Source: CAZOWL01 sp964583605 (GTDB taxonomy: Bacteria > Pseudomonadota > Gammaproteobacteria > Chromatiales > Chromatiaceae). From it: a stretch of 51,466 bases of DNA. Shown one piece after another: positions 32,827 through 40,454 of the stretch. Numbering within the stretch: the first letter of the stretch is position 1; each line of letters begins with the position of its first letter. The notes beneath the pieces are model-generated. The model did no database searches, had not been told where the DNA came from, and saw nothing but the letters and a program-made list of their open reading frames with translations. A program made the position numbers and the translations under genes. Location of the stretch: assembly GCA_964583605.1 (NCBI GenBank), contig CAZOWL010000021.1, positions 1-51,466 of the forward strand, in the 5' to 3' direction.

Positions 32827-33552
32827 TCATGCGTCAACGCGACCCAAGGCGTCGGTGAGCCCGTGGCATGGGGAGGATTGCGACGAGACGGGCTCAGCCG
32901 GCTTCAGCGCGAGGCCGCTCAGGCGCTTGCGATGGCCAAGGATCCCGAATAGACCGGCGATTCCGCTGAAGATCAGCCAAAGCGGGGCCGGAGCTGAAGC
33001 CACGCCTGATGCCATCGACAAGGTCAGGTTAGCCGTCATACCAGATTGCAGGCACGGGGAGTCGGCGGAAAACTCACAAGGTGGACTGACGTTGGTGAGT
33101 CGCGTCCCATCTACGCCGTCCCCGTCGGTATCGAACGACGTATAGTAATAGTAAGCAATTTGATTAATGAAGTCGTCGGCTATCGCGAGACTCCACAATA
33201 CTTCGTTGTCAACGTCCTGAGATGAGCCCCAATCCAGGAGCATGCTTAGGTGTGCCTTCCCATCTGCATCCGAAATGACGGTGAGATCGCGGACAACGAA
33301 CGGTGATATCAGCGAGGAATCAGAGAAGGTCACTGAGCGCTCGGTGAATAATGGCCGTCCGTCTGTATTGGCCCCGCCGATCCATGCGCCCTCGTTGTCG
33401 TACAGGTCCAGTCGTGCGGTGACGATATATGACGGTGGCGGATCAAAGATGATCGGTGGCGGTGACGGTGACGGACCGAAGAGTATCGCGGTTGCGTATC
33501 CGTTCGAGAACCATAGGCTCAGGGTGCAGGCCAGGATTAATCTCCTGTACAT
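32827..33552 (-). CDS. exported protein with PEP-CTERM-like sorting region
   Basis: A 241-residue protein with a signal peptide (MYRRLILACTLSLWFSNGY..), a proline-rich stretch (PSPSPPPIIFDPPP) and an acidic, beta-rich body that includes DTDGDGVDG. A C-terminal SAPAPLWLIFSGIAGLFGIL helix is followed by GHRKR. That helix plus basic patch resembles a PEP-CTERM signal recognised by an exosortase, although the three-letter motif reads PAP rather than PEP. About 33 residues follow the basic patch, which is longer than usual. Base composition is visibly more AT-rich than in the neighbours, suggesting recent acquisition. No exosortase is in the window. Confidence 0.6.
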   Translation of the reverse strand: MYRRLILACTLSLWFSNGYATAILFGPSPSPPPIIFDPPPSYIVTARLDLYDNEGAWIGGANTDGRPLFTERSVTFSDSSLISPFVVRDLTVISDADGKAHLSMLLDWGSSQDVDNEVLWSLAIADDFINQIAYYYYTSFDTDGDGVDGTRLTNVSPPCEFSADSPCLQSGMTANLTLSMASGVASAPAPLWLIFSGIAGLFGILGHRKRLSGLALKPAEPVSSQSSPCHGLTDALGRVDA

Positions 33553-33654
33553 TGTGTCGTCCCCTTAAGTTGGCCGCTATTCGGCAAGATGGCTAATCGG
33601 AACTCTCGTCCCGCCAGCGCACAGGGCAATGAGCCGTGCCCCGACCGCCGCTTC

Positions 33655-33774
33655 TAACATCATCGGGCGAGCCGAGCAACCCCGGACTACGAAATGTCGC
33701 CTCGCCCCTGATCGTTCCCTCACCCCAACCCTCTCCCAGAGGGCGAGGGAGCGAATGCGCTGCGCGGATTTCAT
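33655..33774 (+). repeat. double-hairpin dispersed repeat, copy C
   Basis: Complete, with a few changes in the left head arm (atcatcgggcgagccgagca). It lies in the 319-base gap between the PEP-CTERM-like gene and the fix operon, where nothing else is apparent. Confidence 0.9.
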
Positions 33775-33871
33775 CATAAGAGGGGCGGCCCTCGATGCGG
33801 CGTCAGCTTGAATGAAAGCCCCCCGGCAATTGGGTTGATACTGTCTTTGTTGAGTGGGCGAAAGGGCTTTT

Positions 33872-34111
33872 CTAGTTTTCAGGGGATGGGGCCTCCACGC
33901 GATGCGCGCTTGGCGCGGGCTCGGACTGAGCCTCCCAGTACAGCGGGCCCATTTGCAGGCCGAGCAGTGCCTGCCGGAGCGTCACCAGGTCTGCAGTCAA
34001 GTCCTCGAGATGACCCGGCTCGAAGCAGGGCGCTATGGCGTTGCCGTGCTCGGCGAGTGCGTGCAGGAGCGTCAGCGCGGCCCGATCGATCTCGTCAATG
34101 GATGCATGCAT
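33872..34111 (-). CDS. small protein at the end of the fix operon
   Basis: A 79-residue acidic protein beginning MHASIDEIDRAALTLLHALA, with predicted helices up to about residue 60 and a Pro/Ser-rich tail. It starts five bases after the fixX stop codon on the same strand, so it is very probably translated as the fifth gene of the fixABCX operon. I do not recognise the family. One cysteine (residue 29) argues against a ferredoxin role. Confidence 0.6.
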   Translation of the reverse strand: MHASIDEIDRAALTLLHALAEHGNAIAPCFEPGHLEDLTADLVTLRQALLGLQMGPLYWEAQSEPAPSAHRVEAPSPEN

Positions 34112-34116
34112 TGGCA

Positions 34117-34452
34117 CTAGCCGAATTTGTAGGCGACACCGTAGCCGCCGCGTGGCAAGGCCCAGCCGACGTTGAGGAACGGGCAGCCGACACGGCAGCT
34201 GCCGCACTCAACGCAGGCCTGGTAGCCGACGATGACACGGCCCTGCCGATCCAGCCGGTAGACGCCGACTGGACAGAATGCAAGGCATGGCTTCGCCTGA
34301 CAGCCGGCGCAGACAGCATGGTCTTTGATCCACAAGTGCGCGAACCCATCATCGACATAGTATTTGACCGACGAAACCAACTCGTCGACGTCGACGGGCC
34401 GCAGGCTGGCCTGCACATCGGTGGATAACTCACGGTGCTTGCGCTTGCTCAT
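34117..34452 (-). CDS. fixX: FixX ferredoxin-like protein
   Basis: A 111-residue ferredoxin subunit of the electron-bifurcating FixABCX complex. The cysteines form two groups: C48, C51, C56, C60, and C80, C83, C86, C90; the second has the standard CX2CX2CX3C spacing for a 4Fe-4S cluster. It would deliver electrons between FixC and quinone or accept them within the membrane-associated complex. The start overlaps the end of fixC by four bases. Confidence 0.9.
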   Translation of the reverse strand: MSKRKHRELSTDVQASLRPVDVDELVSSVKYYVDDGFAHLWIKDHAVCAGCQAKPCLAFCPVGVYRLDRQGRVIVGYQACVECGSCRVGCPFLNVGWALPRGGYGVAYKFG

Positions 34453-35765
34453 CCTCGCATGCCTCGCAGGAGCTTCATCATATCGTGGGCGACGCCAAAA
34501 AAGGAGCGGCGTGCCCGCAACAATCCCAGGATCTCGTGCTCCATCTCGCGCTTAGGGATCCCGTGCGCCGTGAAGTAGCGGCGCGCGGCGTCATTGATGA
34601 AATTGGCGTAGATGCCCAGGAAGTCCGGTGTGCTGTCGAGAAAGTCCGTCATGCCGCGGTATTGCTTCAGGTCCTTCAACACAAAGCTCTCCTCGAGTCT
34701 GCGTCGGTAGGCGCGCAGCAAACGGGCGGAGAAATCCTGTTTGCGGTGCGCCTCCAGGGCCGTCTCTCCCGCTATGCGTCCGGCGGTCATCGCTAGGTTG
34801 GTGCCCTCACGGTGGAGCACGTCGACCATACAGGCCGCGTCACCGGCCACGAGCACCCCGTCGGCGACAATCTCGGGCATTCGATCGTAGCCCTGCTCAG
34901 GGATCAGATGGGCGCCATACTCGAGTGTGGCCCCTCCGGCCAGATAGGGCCGCACCACAGGATGGGCCTTGAAGCGTGCCAGCACCTCGTAAGGCCTTAG
35001 GTTGTGGTAGACGAGCTCCTCCAAGAGCAGGCCGACCCCAATGGAGATGGCCTTAGCGTCCGTGTAGATGAACGCGGCGCCGGGCAGGCCCAGCGTGGCG
35101 TCGCCGAAGATGTCAATCGCTGTGCCCTCGTGAGGTCCGGCGAGGCCGAATCGCGCCTCGATCTCCGCCGTTGGCAAGCCGATGACCTCCTTCACCGAGA
35201 GCGCGATATAACGTGGCGGCAGATCGCCTTTTGCGAGACCGAGCCGCTGCGTGAGGAGGTTGTTGACGCCTTCGGCAATGACGATGATCGGGGCATCCAC
35301 CTCGCCCTCCGGTCGGTCGGTCGTGACGCCGAGCGCGCGCCCCTTGCCGTCGCGCCGGATCTCCGTGACCGTCGTCTTCGGGATCAGCAGCACGCCGGCC
35401 GCGCTGGCCTGATCGGCGAGCCAGGCATCGAAGCGCGCGCGCAGGGCCGTATAGGCCTCGGCCGGCTCCGTCTTGTAAAGCTCGCTCTTGTGTAGAAAAC
35501 GCACCGCGCTGTCCGGCGACAGCAGCCAATAGCCCTGCTCCGTCACAGGTCGCTCGAACGGGGGCTTGCGCTCCCAATACCCGGGCAGGATCTCGGCGAG
35601 CGCATGAGTATAGAGTACGCCGCCGAACAGGTTCTTGGCGCCGGCGAAACGGCCCCGTTCGATCAGCACGACATCCAGACCGCCCTTGGCCATCGTCAGT
35701 GCGGCGGCCATGCCGGCCGGCCCGCCGCCGACGACGATGGCGTCGAAGTGCGGGTTAGCGGCCAT
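34449..35765 (-). CDS. fixC: FixC, FAD-dependent ETF-quinone oxidoreductase
   Basis: A 438-residue flavoprotein with an N-terminal Rossmann motif (VVGGGPAGMAAALTMAKGG), NLFGGVLYTHAL, a second FAD contact ending LVAGDAACMVDVLHREGTNLA, and the C-terminal segment typical of FixC. It passes electrons from the FixAB flavins to quinone while FixX is reduced. It overlaps fixB by 11 bases and fixX by 4. Length and motifs are complete. Confidence 0.93.
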   Translation of the reverse strand: MAANPHFDAIVVGGGPAGMAAALTMAKGGLDVVLIERGRFAGAKNLFGGVLYTHALAEILPGYWERKPPFERPVTEQGYWLLSPDSAVRFLHKSELYKTEPAEAYTALRARFDAWLADQASAAGVLLIPKTTVTEIRRDGKGRALGVTTDRPEGEVDAPIIVIAEGVNNLLTQRLGLAKGDLPPRYIALSVKEVIGLPTAEIEARFGLAGPHEGTAIDIFGDATLGLPGAAFIYTDAKAISIGVGLLLEELVYHNLRPYEVLARFKAHPVVRPYLAGGATLEYGAHLIPEQGYDRMPEIVADGVLVAGDAACMVDVLHREGTNLAMTAGRIAGETALEAHRKQDFSARLLRAYRRRLEESFVLKDLKQYRGMTDFLDSTPDFLGIYANFINDAARRYFTAHGIPKREMEHEILGLLRARRSFFGVAHDMMKLLRGMRG

Positions 35766-36792
35766 CTCGGGCCCCCTCCCGCGTCCCCGTGAGCTGATCG
35801 ATCAACTCAGGGATGACCTCGTAGAGGTCGCCGACGATGCCAAGGTCGGCGACCTGGAAGATGGGTGCCTGGGGATCGCTATTGATCGCAAGGATGAACC
35901 CCGAGCCGCTCATCCCGACGCGGTGTTGCACGGCGCCGGAGATGCCAGCGGCGACATAGAGCTTCGGGCGCACCGTCTTACCCGTTTGCCCGACCTGATG
36001 CTCCAGCGAGATCCAGCCGGCGTCCACCAGGGGCCGCGATACCGCCACCACGCCGCCCAGTGCCTGGGCCAGCTCCTTAAGGAGTGCCAGGCCGTCGGGA
36101 CTGCCGAGGCCGCGGCCGCCGGCGACGATCACATCGGCGTGTTCCAGATTGAGCGCGTCACGGGCGGGAATCAGGCGCAGTCGGCGAACGGCAACGTCGC
36201 CTTCCGCGAGATCCAGCGTCGCGGGCACGATATCACCCGCAGCCCCGCTCAGCGGCTCGGGCATCGGCAGGACGCGCGGCCGCACCGTCGCCATTTGCGG
36301 GCGATGATGACGACACAGGATGGTGGCCATCAGATTGCCGCCGAACGTCGGTCGGGTTGCGGCGAGGACCTGGAGCTTGGGGTCGATCGACAGCTCGGTG
36401 CAGTCTGCTGTGAGCCCCGTCTCGACGCGGGTTGCGATCGCGCTGGCCAGGTCCCGGCCGAGGCTCGTGGCGCCGACGAGAAAGATCTCCGGGCGGTAGG
36501 TCTGCACGAGCCGGCTGATGCCGACGGCATAGGGCAGATTGCGATAGAGCGCGAGCACGGGATCATCGATCAGGTGCACGCGGCGCGCGCCATAGCGCAT
36601 CGCCTCGCGCGCGAGCGGCTTGATCTGGTGACCCAGGAGGACACCTTCGACGACCGCCTGCTGTGGATCGAGCTCGGCCGCTAGCCGGCCTGCCGCCCCC
36701 AGCAGCTCCCAGGCAACCGGATGGACGGTCCCCTCCTGTTGCTCGATAAGCACCCAGATACGGCGTGCGTTGGCGTCTGGCTCGCCGGTCAT
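35755..36792 (-). CDS. fixB: FixB, electron-transfer flavoprotein alpha subunit
   Basis: A 345-residue ETF alpha-type subunit. The N-terminal part has IWVLIEQQEGTVHPVAWELLGAA. The C-terminal FAD-binding domain is clear from VAGGRGLGSP, GQTGKTVRPKLYVAAGISGAVQHRVGM and NSDPQAPIFQVADLGIVGDL. It pairs with FixA to hold the bifurcating flavin that oxidises NADH. Its start overlaps the end of fixA by four bases (ATGA). Confidence 0.95.
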   Translation of the reverse strand: MTGEPDANARRIWVLIEQQEGTVHPVAWELLGAAGRLAAELDPQQAVVEGVLLGHQIKPLAREAMRYGARRVHLIDDPVLALYRNLPYAVGISRLVQTYRPEIFLVGATSLGRDLASAIATRVETGLTADCTELSIDPKLQVLAATRPTFGGNLMATILCRHHRPQMATVRPRVLPMPEPLSGAAGDIVPATLDLAEGDVAVRRLRLIPARDALNLEHADVIVAGGRGLGSPDGLALLKELAQALGGVVAVSRPLVDAGWISLEHQVGQTGKTVRPKLYVAAGISGAVQHRVGMSGSGFILAINSDPQAPIFQVADLGIVGDLYEVIPELIDQLTGTREGARDGR

Positions 36793-37643
36793 CGTCGGAC
36801 TCCAGCGCCGTGCCCCGGGCGCTCCTCGGCCGCGAGCAGTCCCTGCGCACGCAGCCTCTCAAGCGTGCGACCGATCGCCACCGTCACTCCGACCTCTGCC
36901 GCATCGATCTGCTCGCCGGGCGCCTTGACCGGCGGCGTGAAGGCCCTGGCGACGACGGTCGGTGAGCCCTTGATTCCGATCTTCGCGCCGTCGAAATGCA
37001 CGGGGGTCGCGGCATCCCAGACCTCCGGGCGGTAGCGCGCGGCGCGGATCAGGTTGGGTAACGGGGCCCGTGCGACCCGTGCGATCTCATTCTCTACGGT
37101 GAGCAGCGCTGGCAGGGAGGTCTCGAGCACCTCGATGCCGCGCTCGATGCGCCGATGCACGATCGCCGTGCGGGCCGCGGGATCGAAGGCCTCGATCTCG
37201 ACGGCATAGGTGATCAGCGGCACCTTGAGCCGCGTGGCCACCCCCGGGCCGACCTGTCCCGTATCGCCGTCGATGGCCTGCTTGCCGAACAGGAGCAGGT
37301 CGACGGGGCCTTCGCCCTGAAGGGCTTCGATGACTCCCGCGAGGACATAGGAGGTGGCGAGCGTATCGGCCGCGCCGAACTTGCGGTCACAGATCAGAAT
37401 CGCTCGATCAACGCCTTGCTCGATGCATTCGGTGAGCGCCTCGGCGGCCTTCGGCGGGCCCATCGTGAGCGCGGTCACCTGCCCTTGGAACCGCTCTTTG
37501 AGCCGCACCGCCATCTCGACCGCATGCACGTCGTAGGGGTTGACGATCGCCGGCACCCCTTCCCGGATCAGCGTGCCGGTCTCGGGATTGATCCGCACGT
37601 TGCTCGTATCCGGCACTTGCTTGATGGCGACCACGACGTGCAT
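36789..37643 (-). CDS. fixA: FixA, electron-transfer flavoprotein beta subunit
   Basis: A 284-residue ETF beta-type subunit, the first gene of fixABCX. It starts MHVVVAIKQVPDTSNVRI, the family N-terminus, with AGG AG upstream at proper spacing (aggag, seven bases before ATG), and has the nucleotide-binding segment FGKQAIDGDTGQVGPGVA. The complex couples NADH oxidation to reduction of ferredoxin or flavodoxin plus quinone, classically to feed nitrogenase. I found no sigma-54 or NifA site upstream and no nif genes in the window, so the physiological link is inferred. Confidence 0.95.
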   Translation of the reverse strand: MHVVVAIKQVPDTSNVRINPETGTLIREGVPAIVNPYDVHAVEMAVRLKERFQGQVTALTMGPPKAAEALTECIEQGVDRAILICDRKFGAADTLATSYVLAGVIEALQGEGPVDLLLFGKQAIDGDTGQVGPGVATRLKVPLITYAVEIEAFDPAARTAIVHRRIERGIEVLETSLPALLTVENEIARVARAPLPNLIRAARYRPEVWDAATPVHFDGAKIGIKGSPTVVARAFTPPVKAPGEQIDAAEVGVTVAIGRTLERLRAQGLLAAEERPGHGAGVRR

Positions 37644-38177
37644 GTATTGGCTCCTGCCTTTCAGCGGGCCTCGGAGAGGTGGAGAAGCGAGCGCGCCCTC
37701 GGTTCGAAGATGGCTTCGCGACGTGCGCGCGGCAAGCTGATTCAGGGCTTTTGGTGACGCATCGCAATTCATCGGCCGCCCTTCGTCAGCGCCGACGTCG
37801 GTCTCATCGCGCCGCTCTTGGAGGACCTGATCGACGATGCCCTAAGCTATGCGCCTAACGATCATGGGACGAGGCGAGCCACCCCAGATGATGAAAGGTG
37901 GCCTCGCCCCTGATCGTTCCCTCACCCCAACCCTCTCCCAGAGGGCGAGGGAGCGAACGTGCTTCGCGAATTTCATGGTAAAGCTGGCTCGGTGCGGGTC
38001 AGCACCTGCGTGTAGGTGCCGGACGATGGCCGTGCACGCTAAGGATACGGGCAGAGGCATCGCGCAGGCCGATCTGCCGCGAAGCCTCTGCGGCTATGTG
38101 CCGCCCGGAACGGACCCAGGCGATGAGCAACGCCAGGGAAACAGGAACGATTGCCCAGGTCGGAGAGGGGTACGCCC
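37644..38177. other. divergent intergenic region, fixA / XPF-like nuclease
   Basis: Apart from dispersed repeat copy D (37856-37976) I see no gene. No sigma-54 element (TGGC..TTGC) or NifA site (TGT-N10-ACA) is apparent upstream of fixA. The frames crossing the region are short and have no family resemblance. Confidence 0.5.
37856..37976 (+). repeat. double-hairpin dispersed repeat, copy D
   Basis: A complete copy. The tail reads gcgaacgtgcttcgcgaatt then tcatgg, the same tail subtype as the truncated copy H at the right edge of the window. Confidence 0.9.
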
Positions 38178-39017
38178 GTGGACGAGGAACAGTCTTACGT
38201 CGACGCAGCTCCTGCGAAGAGGATCCGGATAGAGGCCGACGACCGGGAAGCCAGGAGCCAAGTGGTTAGCGCCTTGCGAGCGGACGACAGTGTCGAGGTG
38301 CGGCTCGTACGTCTGCCGGTTGGCGACTACCTCATCGATCAGCGGATCCTCGTGGAGCGCAAGACGCTGATTGATCTTACGCTGTCGATCGCCGACGGGC
38401 GGCTCTTTAGCCAGGCGCGCCGGCTGGCGGCGGCAGCCCAGATGAGCCTCGTCGTGTTGGAAGGCACTGCCAAGGATCTGGCCAGTGTCCAGATGCGCCG
38501 CGAGGCCGTTCAGGGGGCTCTGGTCAGCCTGACTTTGTTCTTCGGCGTTCCGCTGCTGCGCGCCCGCGACGCGGCCGAAACGGCAAGGCTGATCCTTTTC
38601 GCAGCGCGGCAAGGCCAACGAATTGAGACCGGTGCCTGGCCCCGCAAAGGGTGTCGCCCGCGGGGCAAGCGCCGCGTGCAGTGCAACATCCTGCAGGGCT
38701 TGCCCGGCATCGGCGCGGCGCGGGCCGAACGCCTGCTCGAGCAGTTCGGCAGTGTCGCAGCCGTCGTCAACGCCGATGCCGACCAGCTCGCCGAGACGCC
38801 TGGGATTGGTCCGTCCCTCGCCAAAGCGATCCGTTGGGCCGTGCAGGAATCGGCTGGCTCTTATCTCACCACCCAGATGGGAGGTAGGTCTTGCGATCAG
38901 ATGCGCGAAGCACATTCGCTCCCTCGCCCTCTGGGAGAGGGTTGGGGCGAGGGAACGATCTGGGGCGAGGCGACATGTCATCCTCTGGGATGGCGCGCCT
39001 CGCCCTACGATGGTTAG
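38178..39017 (+). CDS. XPF/ERCC4-type nuclease with helix-hairpin-helix domain
   Basis: A 279-residue soluble nuclease. The ERCC4 catalytic signature is present: an Asp in EADDRE, the VERKTLIDLTLSIADGRLFSQ segment carrying the ERK triad, and a central AQMSLVVLEG strand. Residues from about 175 form a double helix-hairpin-helix DNA-binding domain (LQGLPGIGAARAERLLEQFG and AETPGIGPSLAKAI). The layout matches archaeal XPF/Hef nuclease halves that cut branched DNA. I chose the GTG at 38178 because GGAGAGGGG precedes it; a TTG at 38151 is also in frame. The last 39 residues, including the stop, are encoded by repeat copy E, so the native C-terminus has been replaced or extended. Confidence 0.82.
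   Translation: MDEEQSYVDAAPAKRIRIEADDREARSQVVSALRADDSVEVRLVRLPVGDYLIDQRILVERKTLIDLTLSIADGRLFSQARRLAAAAQMSLVVLEGTAKDLASVQMRREAVQGALVSLTLFFGVPLLRARDAAETARLILFAARQGQRIETGAWPRKGCRPRGKRRVQCNILQGLPGIGAARAERLLEQFGSVAAVVNADADQLAETPGIGPSLAKAIRWAVQESAGSYLTTQMGGRSCDQMREAHSLPRPLGEGWGEGTIWGEATCHPLGWRASPYDG
38901..39017 (-). repeat. double-hairpin dispersed repeat, copy E
   Basis: A complete minus-strand copy. Its whole length is read through by the nuclease gene at 38178-39017, whose TAG stop is the last triplet of the repeat (ggttag, the inverse of the ctaacg start of other copies). Confidence 0.9.
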
Positions 39018-39053
39018 CCTTCGCGGACGGGAGCTTGCGGTGTCGCGCCGCCC

Positions 39054-39824
39054 TTATCGCAGGATCTCGATGATCCGCGGGACCGAGCGCAGCTCGCCGA
39101 GTCGGACCAGGAGCAGCGAGAGGCGAAGCCAGATGCCCGGCGATTCGATCAACCGGCTGAGGTGCGCGATACGTCTGTCCATGTCGGCGAGCTTGGCGGG
39201 ACGCGCCTCGGGGGCAGCCGCTGTGTACTCCTGCGCCAGCCTCCAGGCCGCGCCCCGTGATTGCTCGATCCCGAACCTGGCCAGCCATTCGTCGAGTCCG
39301 CCGGCGGCCAGGTCTAGCCAGCGCAGCAGTGGCCAGACTTCCCCGAGCTCGTCCTGCACCTGATCGACCATCGCGATCAGCAGCCCGTTGATCGCATCGA
39401 AGTCGTTCTTCAATGCCGGGAGATCTTGGAAATCGACCGTCTCGGCCGCAGCGATGCCGAGGTCGAGGTCGATGTGCGCGTTGATGCCGAGGAGAAGATG
39501 CTGCACGACGGTCAGGTGCCATTTCTCGGTCGCGTCGAACGCGATGCGCCAGACACTGGTCGTCGCGCGGCCAGCATGGTAGGCCTCGAAGGCCTCGAGA
39601 TAACGATTGGCAAAGATGACGTCGAACCGCTCGAGGCGCGGGTTGTCCTCGAACTCGTTGGCCAGAAAGCCGTCTTTGATGCGCTGCGTGACCTTGCGGT
39701 AGAGTGCTGGGAAGTAGCCTTGGCGGCTACCCGCGACCTTGGCCCAGGCGACAATGCGGTCCAATGACGCGAGCACGCCATCGATGTCCGTGGCGATCAG
39801 ACCGGTGGGTGGCGCCGTGCTCAT
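39054..39824 (-). CDS. DUF5995 family protein
   Basis: A 256-residue soluble helical protein with the DUF5995 pattern: an N-terminal IDGVLASLDRIVAWAKVAGS, GYFPALYRKVT, FANRYLEAFEAYHAG and the hallmark HLLLGINAHIDLDLGIA. The His, Asn and Asp residues in that last motif suggest a metal or small-molecule site, but no function is known. The start at 39824 has GGAGG upstream; an ATG at 39854 is possible. It lies just after the nuclease gene, convergent with it. Confidence 0.8.
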   Translation of the reverse strand: MSTAPPTGLIATDIDGVLASLDRIVAWAKVAGSRQGYFPALYRKVTQRIKDGFLANEFEDNPRLERFDVIFANRYLEAFEAYHAGRATTSVWRIAFDATEKWHLTVVQHLLLGINAHIDLDLGIAAAETVDFQDLPALKNDFDAINGLLIAMVDQVQDELGEVWPLLRWLDLAAGGLDEWLARFGIEQSRGAAWRLAQEYTAAAPEARPAKLADMDRRIAHLSRLIESPGIWLRLSLLLVRLGELRSVPRIIEILR

Positions 39825-39944
39825 CTGACTTGCCTCCGCAGAAGATGGCCTCACCGATGAATCTATCAGATTGTTGTGTCCGTCAGCTAAGCCATTATTG
39901 CAGGAAGAGTCGATAACAGGACAGCCAGATGACGGAACGATGAT

Positions 39945-40159
39945 CTATTCACAGGGCCTGTGGATAAGCCTGGGGACAAGTCTCCGCCGATTGCTGTAAC
40001 CCAGCATTCATATGACAGTTTCTTTAGAATGACCAGTTTCTGCACGATCTCAATTTCTCTTTGGGAAACAGCGAACTAAATTAGTTGCTGAATTACGATA
40101 ATGAGACTCGCCTTGACAGGCAAAGGCCAGTCAGGGTGGCCGTTCACGTCTGTGTGTAA
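39945..40159. promoter_or_regulatory. AT-rich intergenic stretch with DnaA-box-like sites
   Basis: TGTGGATAA at 39959-39967 is an exact inverse of the consensus DnaA box TTATCCACA. A degenerate copy, TGGGGACAA, follows 12 bases later at 39971-39979. CTATTCACA lies in opposite orientation at 39945-39953, and TGTGTGTAA at 40151-40159. Between them runs the most AT-rich DNA I see in the window (about 39995-40105), with a near repeat gacagtttct / gaccagtttct at 40014 and 40031. The cluster could be a replication origin element or a DnaA-regulated promoter. No dnaA, gidA or rep gene is nearby. The rest of the 39825-40443 gap holds repeat copy F and no gene. Confidence 0.4.
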
Positions 40160-40333
40160 CTCGGCGGCTCCGTCACGCAACTGTAATGATCGCCCGGAGC
40201 TTGATTCCTCGGACAAGGCCGGCCGTCCTGTGGACACGGCCGCGCCCTTCGTCTACCGTTGATTGGGTCCAATGAGCTTGTCAACGCGCTGGGCCTGGTG
40301 CAGCGGTGTCGTGCCCAGGCGCTTCCTGCGCCT

Positions 40334-40454
40334 ACACGATCGTGGGGCGAGGCGAGCCACATCACATGCTGACATGTCGTCTCGCCCCGGATCGTTCCCT
40401 CACCCCAACCCTCTCCCAGAGGGCGACGGAGCGAACCTGCTGCGTGGATCTCAC
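40334..40454 (+). repeat. double-hairpin dispersed repeat, copy F
   Basis: Complete, with gacggag in place of gagggag and gtggatctcac as tail. The tail contains the GTG used as start codon by the lipoprotein gene at 40444. Confidence 0.9.

Noticed and set aside
33813..33886. Intrinsic terminator after the fix operon (aaagccc / gggcttt arms)
   Set aside because: The arms are about 45 bases apart with no tight stem and no proper T-run, so the match is weak.
37644..37850. Sigma-54 promoter or NifA site upstream of fixA
   Set aside because: No TGGC-N9/10-TTGC and no TGT-N10-ACA pattern was found on the fixA strand.
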